Assembly (NCBI RefSeq): GCF_013334205.1
Contig: NZ_CP054424.1
Span: 1,012,001 to 1,076,000, forward strand
DNA length: 64,000 nt
Source of the DNA: Rhodoferax sp. BAB1
GTDB taxonomy: Bacteria; Pseudomonadota; Gammaproteobacteria; Burkholderiales; Burkholderiaceae_C
Direction of reading: 5' to 3'
Shown here: positions 8,752-16,317 of the stretch, piece by piece
Position numbering within the stretch: the first letter of the stretch is position 1
How the letters are laid out: each line of letters opens with the position of its first letter
Program-made: the position numbers and the translations under genes
The notes under the pieces: generated by a model
What the model saw: the letters and a program-made list of their open reading frames with translations, nothing else
Database searches by the model: none
Told to the model about the DNA's origin: nothing

Positions 8752-10124
8752 TGGCACGCAAGGCGCCCGAGCTGCTGGCTCCGGCCGGGTCACTGGCCAT
8801 GCTGGAGACTGCCTTTGCCTTCGGGGCCGATGCCATCTACGCTGGCCAGCCGCGTTATTCGCTGCGCGTGCGCAACAACGACTTCGGTGACATCGAGGTG
8901 CTGAAGCGCGGCATCGACCGCGCGCACGAACTGGGGCGCAAGTTCTTCCTGGTGTCCAACATCTTTCCGCACGGCAACAAGGTCAAGCATTACGTGGCCA
9001 ACATGGCGCCGGTGATCGCACTGAAACCCGACGCCATGATCATGTCCGACCCCGGCCTCATCATGCTGGTGCGCGAGACCTGGCCGGAGATGGATATCCA
9101 CCTCTCGGTGCAGGCCAACACCGTCAACTCGGCGGCGGTGAAATTCTGGAACAAGGTGGGCGTCAAGCGCATCATCCTCTCGCGCGAACTCTCGCTGGAC
9201 CAGGTCGAGCAGATCCGCCAGGACTGCCCGGACAGCGAGCTCGAAGTCTTCGTGCACGGCGCGCTGTGCATCGCCTACTCGGGCCGCTGCCTGCTCTCGG
9301 GGTATTTCAACCACCGCGACGCCAACCAGGGCAGTTGCACCAATGCCTGCCGCTGGGACTACAAGACTCACGCCGCGCAGGTGGACGCCAGCGGCGACGT
9401 GCTCTCGCCCCCGCGTGCCACAGGCCACAGCTGCGGCCAGGGCGAGACGCTGCCCAGCGAGGCGCGTGATTCCATTTCCTACCTGCTGGAGGAAAGCAAG
9501 CGCCCTGGCGAGTTCATGCCCATCGAGGAAGACGAGCACGGCACCTACGTGATGAACTCCAAGGACCTGCGCGCCATCGAGCACATCCAGCGCCTGGTCG
9601 AAATCGGCGTCGATTCGCTCAAGATCGAGGGCCGCACCAAGAGCCCCTATTACGTGGCGCGCACGGTGCAGAGCTACCGCCAGGGTATCGATGACGCAGC
9701 CGCCGGCCGCGGCCTGGACCCGGCTCTGCTGGGCCAGCTCGAAGGCCTGGCCAACCGCGGCTACACCTCGGGCTTCTACCAGCGCCACACGCCGCAGGAA
9801 ACGCAGAACTACCTGAAGGGCTATTCCGAATCGGGCCGCAGCCAGTACGTGGGTGATGTGGTCGCTTTTGATGCCGCGCGCGGCCTGGCCCAGGTGCGTG
9901 TGCGCAACAAGTTTTCTGTCGGCGACCGGCTCGAACTGATCCAGCCGACCGGCAATGTCGACTACGACATCAGCCGCATGGAGAACGCCGAAGGTCAGCC
10001 CGTGGACGTGGCCCCCGGCGACGGCCACACCGTCTGGCTGTCGCTGCCGGCCAGCGCTGTCGGCGCCTTTGTCGCCCGCTACGTGAACCTGAACGCTGGC
10101 GTGCCGGAGACAGCCGCCGCCTGA
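8748..10124 (+). CDS. trhP: tRNA uridine-34 hydroxylation protein TrhP (peptidase U32 family, YegQ)
   Basis: The 458-residue protein matches the U32/YegQ family, close to the usual length of about 450. The U32 signature EVFVHGALCIAYSGRCLLS is complete and further conserved cysteines follow in GSCTNACRW. YegQ (TrhP) is known to be needed for prephenate-dependent hydroxylation of U34 in certain tRNAs and is no longer regarded as a peptidase. The start overlaps the aroQ stop by four bases; a second ATG follows at once. Pairing with aroQ is notable because prephenate is a shikimate-pathway product. arfB follows 13 bases later. Confidence 0.9.
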   Translation: MMARKAPELLAPAGSLAMLETAFAFGADAIYAGQPRYSLRVRNNDFGDIEVLKRGIDRAHELGRKFFLVSNIFPHGNKVKHYVANMAPVIALKPDAMIMSDPGLIMLVRETWPEMDIHLSVQANTVNSAAVKFWNKVGVKRIILSRELSLDQVEQIRQDCPDSELEVFVHGALCIAYSGRCLLSGYFNHRDANQGSCTNACRWDYKTHAAQVDASGDVLSPPRATGHSCGQGETLPSEARDSISYLLEESKRPGEFMPIEEDEHGTYVMNSKDLRAIEHIQRLVEIGVDSLKIEGRTKSPYYVARTVQSYRQGIDDAAAGRGLDPALLGQLEGLANRGYTSGFYQRHTPQETQNYLKGYSESGRSQYVGDVVAFDAARGLAQVRVRNKFSVGDRLELIQPTGNVDYDISRMENAEGQPVDVAPGDGHTVWLSLPASAVGAFVARYVNLNAGVPETAAA

Positions 10125-10137
10125 GGCGGCGCCCGCC

Positions 10138-10563
10138 ATGTCCCAGCCCGCGCTGCTGCAGGTCGACGAGTCCGAGGTGCAGATCAGCGCGATCCGCGCC
10201 CAGGGGGCGGGCGGCCAGAACGTCAACAAGGTGTCCAGCGCCATCCACCTGCGCTTCGACATCCCCGCCTCGTCATTGCCCGAGGACGTCAAGGAGCGCC
10301 TGCTAGCCCTGCGTGACAGCCGCATCACCCAGGACGGTGTGCTGGTCCTCAAGGCCCAGCAGCACCGCAGCCAGGACCTGAACCGGCTCGACGCTTTTTC
10401 CCGCCTGCACGAACTGGTCAACAGCGTGGCCCGGGCCCCCAGGACGCGCCGTGCCACCAAACCCACTTACGGCTCGCGCCAGCGGCGGCTGGAGGGCAAG
10501 AGCCAGCGCTCCGAGACCAAGGCGCAGCGCGGTCGGGTCCGGGGCAATTCGGACGCGCATTAA
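10138..10563 (+). CDS. arfB: alternative ribosome-rescue factor, peptidyl-tRNA hydrolase
   Basis: This 141-residue protein has the catalytic GGQ motif in AQGAGGQNVNKVSSA (Gln at residue 27) and a long, very basic C-terminal tail (RRATKPTYGSRQRRLEGKSQ). This is the ArfB/YaeJ layout: the tail enters the empty mRNA channel of a stalled ribosome and GGQ hydrolyses the peptidyl-tRNA. The tail and short length separate it from RF1 and RF2. It follows trhP by 13 bases, giving a translation-linked operon. Confidence 0.93.
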   Translation: MSQPALLQVDESEVQISAIRAQGAGGQNVNKVSSAIHLRFDIPASSLPEDVKERLLALRDSRITQDGVLVLKAQQHRSQDLNRLDAFSRLHELVNSVARAPRTRRATKPTYGSRQRRLEGKSQRSETKAQRGRVRGNSDAH

Positions 10564-10655
10564 GCGCACGTAACCACTGCCCCCGGCTGGTGGTGTCTAT
10601 TTGCATGACCCTTTTGGGGGATGGCACAGGCTGACGGGCTCACCAATAATGCCCC

Positions 10656-11420
10656 TTGCTGTCACCTTCCAACTACATCTCCATGGTTCTCCTGCTCTTC
10701 ATTTTTGCGTTTCTCTTCTTCGCTTTCATTGCCCCACTCCAGACCACCGTCGGCCTGGCCGCCTCTTTTCTGCTGGTCGTGATCACCGTGCGCCTGACGG
10801 CCCGCGAGGTGTCAGGGGCGCCGGCCAGTTGGGGTGATGCCCTGCGGGCCATATGTTTGTCTTTTCTGTTTGTGCTGCTGGCCGGTGTCCTGGTGTTCAA
10901 GTTCTCCAGCGTCACCGGGATACGTCATTTCAGTGGTCTGGGCGTTGTTCTGCTGCTGGGGGTATTCCTGCTGGCTTATGTCCTGGGCCTCAAGCTCAGC
11001 CTGGGGATTTCGCTGGGAGCCAGTTTCCTGGTGGCCTTGCTGGCCGCCGTGATCTCGACGGGGGTGGTATGGGTCCTGCGCGCGCCTGCACGAGCAGCCG
11101 ATCCCATCGCCAAGCTGTCCTCTGAGCACATCCGGCGGTCCGCCGCGGACCATGTGAACCGCAAGATGATGCCTATCCTGGCGCAGGAATTTCCCCGTCT
11201 CACGGCGCAGTGTCCGGTCGGGGATGCCGACCTTGGCGTCCAGTTCAAGCTGACAGCCGTGATGCAGGCGGACGGTCGCCTGTCGCAGGTGGCGGTGCAC
11301 CCCCGGACCCCGCATTCGGCCTGTGTGGCGGATCACATCGAACGCATGCCTACATGGCCTGCCCCCGATTGCCGCTGCATCCTGCATGTGGCGCTGAATT
11401 TCTCGCCGAGCCGGAAGTAG
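10656..11420 (+). CDS. membrane protein with C-terminal TonB-like domain, uncharacterised
   Basis: This 254-residue protein has four predicted membrane helices in its first 150 residues (for example MVLLLFIFAFLFFAFIAPL and GVVLLLGVFLLAYVLGLKL), then a soluble domain of about 90 residues. That domain (FKLTAVMQADGRLSQVAV, then CVADHIERMPTWPAP) resembles the C-terminal fold seen in TonB or AgmX-type proteins, a weak inference. The start is uncertain: TTG at 10656 or ATG at 10683, neither with a good ribosome site. I do not recognise a function. A terminator follows. Confidence 0.65.
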   Translation: MLSPSNYISMVLLLFIFAFLFFAFIAPLQTTVGLAASFLLVVITVRLTAREVSGAPASWGDALRAICLSFLFVLLAGVLVFKFSSVTGIRHFSGLGVVLLLGVFLLAYVLGLKLSLGISLGASFLVALLAAVISTGVVWVLRAPARAADPIAKLSSEHIRRSAADHVNRKMMPILAQEFPRLTAQCPVGDADLGVQFKLTAVMQADGRLSQVAVHPRTPHSACVADHIERMPTWPAPDCRCILHVALNFSPSRK

Positions 11421-11438
11421 TGCCTGTTGGCACCGGGG

Positions 11439-11466
11439 CCACGCGCCCCGCGCCAGCGTGGTTTTT
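11439..11466 (+). terminator. intrinsic terminator after the membrane-protein gene
   Basis: CCACGC and GCGTGG form a six-base stem around an 11-base loop and are followed directly by TTTTT on the plus strand. It lies 18 bases after the stop of the membrane-protein gene and just before the DsbA-family gene. Confidence 0.6.
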
Positions 11467-11488
11467 CAAGATCCCCTAGCATTCACCC

Positions 11489-12154
11489 ATGACTACCTCC
11501 CTCCAAATTGATTTCGTCTCCGACATCGCCTGCCCCTGGTGTGCCGTCGGCCTGGGTGGCCTGGAACAGGCGCTGGAGCAGCTGCTGGGCCAGGTCGATG
11601 CCCACATCAGCTTCCAGCCCTTCGAGCTGAACCCGGCCATGGGCCCCGAAGGCCAGGACATGACCGAGCACCTGACGCAGAAGTACGGCTCCACGCCCGA
11701 ACAGCAGGCACAGATCCGCGAGACCATCAGGGCACGCGGTGCGGCCGTGGGTTTCAGCTTCAAGCCTGAAGGGCGCGGGCGCATCTGGAACACCTTCGAT
11801 GCGCATCGTTTGCTGCACTGGGCGGGCGAGCAGGGCCCCGACAAGCAGTACGCGCTGAAGAAAGAACTGCTCATGGCCTACCACGGCCGTGCCGAAAACG
11901 TGTCCGATGCCGAGGTGCTGGTGCGTGCCTGCGGCACGGTGGGCCTGGACGAGGCCCGCGCCCGCGAGATCCTGGGCGGTGACGAGTACGCCCTGGCCGT
12001 GCGCGAGAACGAGTTGCAGTGGCAGCAGGCCGGCATCAGCTCGGTGCCTGCCGTCATCGTGAACCGCCAGTACCTGATCTCGGGCGGCCAGCCGGCGGCG
12101 GCGTACGCGGACGCCCTGCGCCGCATCGCCAGTGACGTCGCCCAGACGACCTGA
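11489..12154 (+). CDS. DsbA-family oxidoreductase (FrnE-like)
   Basis: This 221-residue protein has a DsbA-like thioredoxin fold with a CPWC active site at residues 15-18 (SDIACPWCAVG) and the cis-proline segment GISSVPAVIVNRQYLISGGQ. With no signal peptide it is cytosolic, matching the FrnE/2-hydroxychromene-2-carboxylate isomerase-like group rather than periplasmic DsbA. A redox or isomerase role is inferred. There is no Shine-Dalgarno; TAGCAT ends six bases before the ATG, suggesting a leaderless transcript. Confidence 0.88.
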   Translation: MTTSLQIDFVSDIACPWCAVGLGGLEQALEQLLGQVDAHISFQPFELNPAMGPEGQDMTEHLTQKYGSTPEQQAQIRETIRARGAAVGFSFKPEGRGRIWNTFDAHRLLHWAGEQGPDKQYALKKELLMAYHGRAENVSDAEVLVRACGTVGLDEARAREILGGDEYALAVRENELQWQQAGISSVPAVIVNRQYLISGGQPAAAYADALRRIASDVAQTT

Positions 12155-12253
12155 GCGGGGTGGACGCCGGCCAAACTGCAAGCGTTTGTTTCGGCCGCCT
12201 TTTGGTCGGTTGGCTTTGGTTTAATGTCGGGAATACGTCCCCGGAGAAAAACC

Positions 12254-12787
12254 ATGTCGGTCCTGCTGCGTTACGTGATGATCGTGGTCGCCTGCATCTG
12301 CCTGCTGGCAGGCATGCAATTGCCCCACCTGGCCGACCAGTACGCCAAGCGCGTCGACGCCACGCTGCGCGAAGTCACCCTGAACTTCCAGCCCTTCCTG
12401 ATCATCGCCAACCAGCATACGGCGGGCAATGTCGAGGCGCTGATCGCCATGCACCGGCAGAGCAATGTGGCCGCCTTCAAGGCCGAGGGCGACGCCATCG
12501 AGCGCATGTACCAGCGCAAGCTGCGCTTCGAGGGGGAGGCCAAGGCGCTGAAGACCCATCTGCCGGGCCGCCTGTGGCATGTGGCCTTCCGCGCCGACGC
12601 GGACCTGCGCGAGCAGACCCTGATCCAGTACAACGCCACCGTGCCGCTGACGCAGGACGCGCTGATCACCGGCGGCGTGGTGGCGCTGCTCATGTTGCTG
12701 CTGCTGGAAGCCGCCATGGCCGGAGGGCGTCGCCTGCAGGCCGTGCTGACGCGCCAGATCAACCACCGCTGGCGCGGCGCTGCCTAA
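12254..12787 (+). CDS. DUF2937 family membrane protein
   Basis: This 177-residue protein has an N-terminal helix (YVMIVVACICLLAGMQLPHL), a helical region of about 110 residues that is probably periplasmic, and a C-terminal helix (ALITGGVVALLMLLLLEAAM). The N-terminal GMQLPHLADQYAKRVDATL stretch fits the DUF2937 family of inner-membrane proteins with no known function. The start at 12254 follows GGAG; a frame from 12224 lacks support. Its stop overlaps, on the opposite strand, the stop of the transglutaminase gene. Confidence 0.75.
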   Translation: MSVLLRYVMIVVACICLLAGMQLPHLADQYAKRVDATLREVTLNFQPFLIIANQHTAGNVEALIAMHRQSNVAAFKAEGDAIERMYQRKLRFEGEAKALKTHLPGRLWHVAFRADADLREQTLIQYNATVPLTQDALITGGVVALLMLLLLEAAMAGGRRLQAVLTRQINHRWRGAA

Positions 12788-13695
12788 CGCTCCTCTGCAA
12801 CAGGCTCCACCGTCACGGCCACTGCCAGGGTGTGCTTGCCGCCGCCGTGGATGACCCCGCGGATGGGTGACACGTCCGCGTAGTCGCGGCCCGTGGCCAC
12901 GGTCACGTAGTCCTCGCCGGGTGTGCCCCAGCCGTGCCGGTCATTGGTCGGGTCCAGGTCGTACCAGCCCTGGCCTTCCTGGGCGCCGGGCAGGTCCGGC
13001 AGGAAGATCGATACCCAGGCATGCGAGGCGTCGCTGCCCACCAGGCGCGGCTGGCCGGGCGCGGGCTGGGTCAGCAGATAACCGCTCACATAACGTGCCG
13101 CCAGGCCCAGGCTGCGCAGGCAGCCCAGCATGATGTGGGCGAAGTCCTGGCACACGCCCTTGCGCTGGGCCAGTGCTTCGAGTGGCGGCGTGTTGACCTC
13201 GGTGCTGGCGGTTTCATACGTGAAGTCCGTATGGATGCGTTGCATCAGGTCGCGCGCGCCGGCCAGGGCCGACACGCCGGGGCCGAAACTCGGGCGTGCA
13301 TAGGCCGCAAATTCATCATGGCGCGGCGCGCGCGCGGAGGGAAAACTGAATTCGGTCGCCGCGCTCCAGGCAGCACCGGTGTGGAAACGAAACTGTTCGC
13401 GCAGTGTTTCCCAGACGATGCGGCTGTCGACGGCCTGCGGCGCGCGTGTACGCACCTCGCTGATCGCCACCACGCGTAATTGGGTGTGCGGGGTCTGCAG
13501 GGAAAAGAAGGCGCGCCGGTTGCCGTAGAGGTCCTCGGCCTGCGTCATCTGGGCCGGTGCCGGCGACACGTCGAGCCGGTGCTGGAGCAGGGTCTGGTGC
13601 GCCGTGTCCAGCGGCTGCAGATGGGCCACGTGCTGCGCCGTCTCGACCGCCGGCGTGTAGTCGTACAGGGTTTCGTGCGTGATGCGCAGGTGCAT
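12784..13695 (-). CDS. transglutaminase-like cysteine protease, small form
   Basis: This 303-residue protein has an N-terminal bacterial transglutaminase beta domain (MHLRITHETLYDYTPAV) followed by the papain-like core. The triad is visible: Cys182 in RKGVCQDFAHIM, His in GSDASHAWVSIF and Asp in WYDLDPTNDR. Family members act as amide-bond hydrolases or transferases. It begins 10 bases after the stop of the ATP-grasp/alpha-E fusion gene and is the last gene of the leftward arm of the Anbu cluster. The partner association predicts action on a peptide or amide made by the ATP-grasp proteins. Confidence 0.9.
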   Translation of the reverse strand: MHLRITHETLYDYTPAVETAQHVAHLQPLDTAHQTLLQHRLDVSPAPAQMTQAEDLYGNRRAFFSLQTPHTQLRVVAISEVRTRAPQAVDSRIVWETLREQFRFHTGAAWSAATEFSFPSARAPRHDEFAAYARPSFGPGVSALAGARDLMQRIHTDFTYETASTEVNTPPLEALAQRKGVCQDFAHIMLGCLRSLGLAARYVSGYLLTQPAPGQPRLVGSDASHAWVSIFLPDLPGAQEGQGWYDLDPTNDRHGWGTPGEDYVTVATGRDYADVSPIRGVIHGGGKHTLAVAVTVEPVAEER

Positions 13696-13705
13696 GGGCT
13701 TGGGC

Positions 13706-16270
13706 TCAGGCCCCCAGGCTCTGCCCGGATTCGCCCGTGTGCGTGAAGTAGCGCAGGCTGATCTCGTCGGAGACCCGCCAGGAGGCCTCGTTGCATTGCG
13801 TCAGCAGTTCGGCCAGCTGGGGCAGGATGCCGTCCTCGCGCGCCTGGCACAAGGCCTGCAGGTCCCAGCGCTCGGGGTCGGGCACCATCTGGGCCAGGGC
13901 ATCCATTTCGCCGGCCGGGCAACCGGCCAGCTTGGCCAGGCGGCCGCGCAGGGTCTGCACCACCCAGCCCAGCGAGCGCGGGTTGTCGCGGTCCAGCACC
14001 AGCAGGTCCAGCAGGGCGGGGACTTCACGGCTTTGCTGGTACTGGGCGTGGAAGGTAATGGTGCTGTCGAAGAGGGCGATCAGCGCCTCGAAGCCGCCGT
14101 CGTCATGGACCGCGCCGCTTTCGAAGCTGCCGGCCAGGGCTGGTGCCAGGAAACACAGGCGCTCGATCTGGCGGCCGATGGACAGCAGGCGCCAGCCGTC
14201 GTCGCGTGTCATGCGGTCGGTCTGGGCGCCGGTGATGGCGGCCAGGTGGCTGCTGGCCGCTTCCAGCGCGCGCAGGGCTTCCACCGCGGAGTAGTCACCC
14301 TGGGCCGCCTGCTCGGCGCAGCATTGCGTCATCTCGGCCTCGGCACGGGTGATGATGTTCCATTGCTCCTGCGAGAGCCGCTCGCGCACGGCTGCAGCGG
14401 CCAGCTTGAGCGCGCGCAGGGTGTAGCCCACGCTGGTGGCCATGTCATGGCTGCCCAGGCTGGCGATCAGCGAGCGTTCGAACACACGGCGCGCCTGCTG
14501 GGCGGTGGGCACGTCCGGCAGCACCAGGGTGTTGCGGACTGCCAGCTCGCTGAGCCAGCTCAGCAGGGCGGGTGAGCAGGGGTCCTGCCCGTTCAGGCTG
14601 TCCAGGGTGAGGCGGGCCAGCCGGATGTTGTTCTCGGTGCGCTCGGTGTAACGGCCCAGCCAGTAGAGGTTCTCGGCGGCCCGGCTGGTGACCAGGCGCT
14701 TGCGTTGCGTGAGGATGGGCGTGGCATGGTGCGTCGACAGCAGGGTGGTGCGGTCCACCTCGCCGTGGGTCATGACCCAGGTGTCGGCGCTGCTGCCGCC
14801 GCGCTGCATCGATGCCATGCCCGCGCTGGCGTTCACCAGCCGGGCCAGGCCGCCGGGCAGCACACGCCAGGACTGCGGGCCGTCGGCGATGGCAAACACG
14901 CGCAGCATGACCGAACGCGGCACGATGCGCTCGTCCTGCCAGGTCGGCATCTGCGAGGGAGGCAGGTAACTCTGCACCGTGTGCAGGTCACCCGCGCGCA
15001 GGATGCGGCCGGCCCATTCGTCCAGCCCGCTGCGTGTCAGGGTGCGGCCGAGCACGGCCTCGAAACCACCGGCCGCGCCGGGGTAGGTGGGCTTGATCAC
15101 GCACTCGCCCAGGCGCGGCAGCACGTCTTCCATGCCGGCGCGTTCGCCACACCACCAGGTGGGCAGGGCCGGCAGGGACAGCTCCTCGCCCAGCAGATGT
15201 TTGGCCAGGGCCGGCAGGAAACCCAGCAGCGCGCTCGACTCCAGAAAGGCCGAGCCCGGCGCATTGGCCACCAGCACGTTGCCGGCGCGGATGGCCTGCA
15301 GCAGGCCGGGCACGCCCAGGGTGGAGTCGGGGCGCAGTTCCAGCGGGTCCAGGAATTCGTCGTCCAGGCGCTTGAGCAGGCCGTGCACCGGCTCCAGGCC
15401 GCGCAGGGTCTTGAGGTAGAGCTTCTGGTCGCGCACGGTCAGGTCGCTGCCCTCGACCAGGGTCAGGCCCAGGTAACGCGCCAGGTAGGCATGTTCGAAA
15501 TAGGTTTCGTTGTAGGGGCCGGGCGTGAGCAGGGCGATGTGCGAATCGGCACCGGCCGGGCTCATCTGCTTGAGCGACTCGATCAGTGCGCGGTAGGTGG
15601 CGGCCAGGCGCTGGATGTGCATGCCCTCGAAGGCCGGCGCGAACTGGCGCGAGATCGAGATGCGGTTTTCCAGCAGATAACCCAGGCCCGAGGGCGCCTG
15701 GGTGCGCTGCGAGATCACCCACCAGTTGCCATCAGGCCCGCGCGCCAGGTCGAAGGCGGCGATGTGCAGGTGTGTGCCGCCCACGGGGGCCACACCATGC
15801 ATGGGGCGCAGGTAACCGGGGTGGCCCTGCACCAGGGCCGGCGGCAGCAGGCCGGCCTTGAGCAGTTCCTGAGGGCCGTAGACATCGGCCATCACGCGTT
15901 CGAGTACACGCACGCGCTGCAGCACGCCGGCCTCGATCTGCGACCAGCTCTCGGGTGTCACGATCAGCGGGAACAGGTCCAGCGACCAGGGCCGTTGCGG
16001 GCCGCTGGCGTCGCTGTACACGTTGTAGCTGACGCCGTTGTCGCGGATCTGGCGCGCCAGGCTGTGGGCGCGGTGGTTCAGGTCGGCGAAGCCTTCGTGG
16101 CCCAGCTGCTCGAAGAAGGTTGACCAGGCCAGGGCCGCCTGCTGGCCCGACAGGCCGCCGCGCAATTCATCGTAATGGCCGCTGCTGGCCGGTGGCGCCA
16201 GGGCCGCCGCCCGCTGGGCTGGCGAGGGTGGGGTGGCGGCGTCGAAGAGGTCGGGGTTGGCGTGATCCAC
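13706..16270 (-). CDS. circularly permuted ATP-grasp / alpha-E fusion protein
   Basis: The 854-residue protein joins two domains usually encoded separately. Residues about 1-510 are a circularly permuted ATP-grasp (NGVSYNVYSDASG, VLERVMADVYGPQELLKAG, LTPGPYNETYFEHAYLAR, FLDPLELRPDSTLGVPGL). Residues from about 525 are an alpha-E domain, opening with SRAAENLYWLGRYTERTEN. ATP-grasp enzymes ligate a carboxylate to an amine through an acyl phosphate; alpha-E is an all-helical partner of unknown activity. The start is a GTG at 16270 with a weak ribosome site. It lies 47 bases after the large transglutaminase gene and 10 before the small one. Confidence 0.9.
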   Translation of the reverse strand: MDHANPDLFDAATPPSPAQRAAALAPPASSGHYDELRGGLSGQQAALAWSTFFEQLGHEGFADLNHRAHSLARQIRDNGVSYNVYSDASGPQRPWSLDLFPLIVTPESWSQIEAGVLQRVRVLERVMADVYGPQELLKAGLLPPALVQGHPGYLRPMHGVAPVGGTHLHIAAFDLARGPDGNWWVISQRTQAPSGLGYLLENRISISRQFAPAFEGMHIQRLAATYRALIESLKQMSPAGADSHIALLTPGPYNETYFEHAYLARYLGLTLVEGSDLTVRDQKLYLKTLRGLEPVHGLLKRLDDEFLDPLELRPDSTLGVPGLLQAIRAGNVLVANAPGSAFLESSALLGFLPALAKHLLGEELSLPALPTWWCGERAGMEDVLPRLGECVIKPTYPGAAGGFEAVLGRTLTRSGLDEWAGRILRAGDLHTVQSYLPPSQMPTWQDERIVPRSVMLRVFAIADGPQSWRVLPGGLARLVNASAGMASMQRGGSSADTWVMTHGEVDRTTLLSTHHATPILTQRKRLVTSRAAENLYWLGRYTERTENNIRLARLTLDSLNGQDPCSPALLSWLSELAVRNTLVLPDVPTAQQARRVFERSLIASLGSHDMATSVGYTLRALKLAAAAVRERLSQEQWNIITRAEAEMTQCCAEQAAQGDYSAVEALRALEAASSHLAAITGAQTDRMTRDDGWRLLSIGRQIERLCFLAPALAGSFESGAVHDDGGFEALIALFDSTITFHAQYQQSREVPALLDLLVLDRDNPRSLGWVVQTLRGRLAKLAGCPAGEMDALAQMVPDPERWDLQALCQAREDGILPQLAELLTQCNEASWRVSDEISLRYFTHTGESGQSLGA

Positions 16271-16317
16271 TGTGACGGTATTGTTACATCACTGTCGACG
16301 CGCGCCGCCGTTTTCTC

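Noticed and set aside
8790..10466. 558-codon minus-strand ORF antisense to trhP and arfB
   Set aside because: Shadow of the real genes; its residues match no family.
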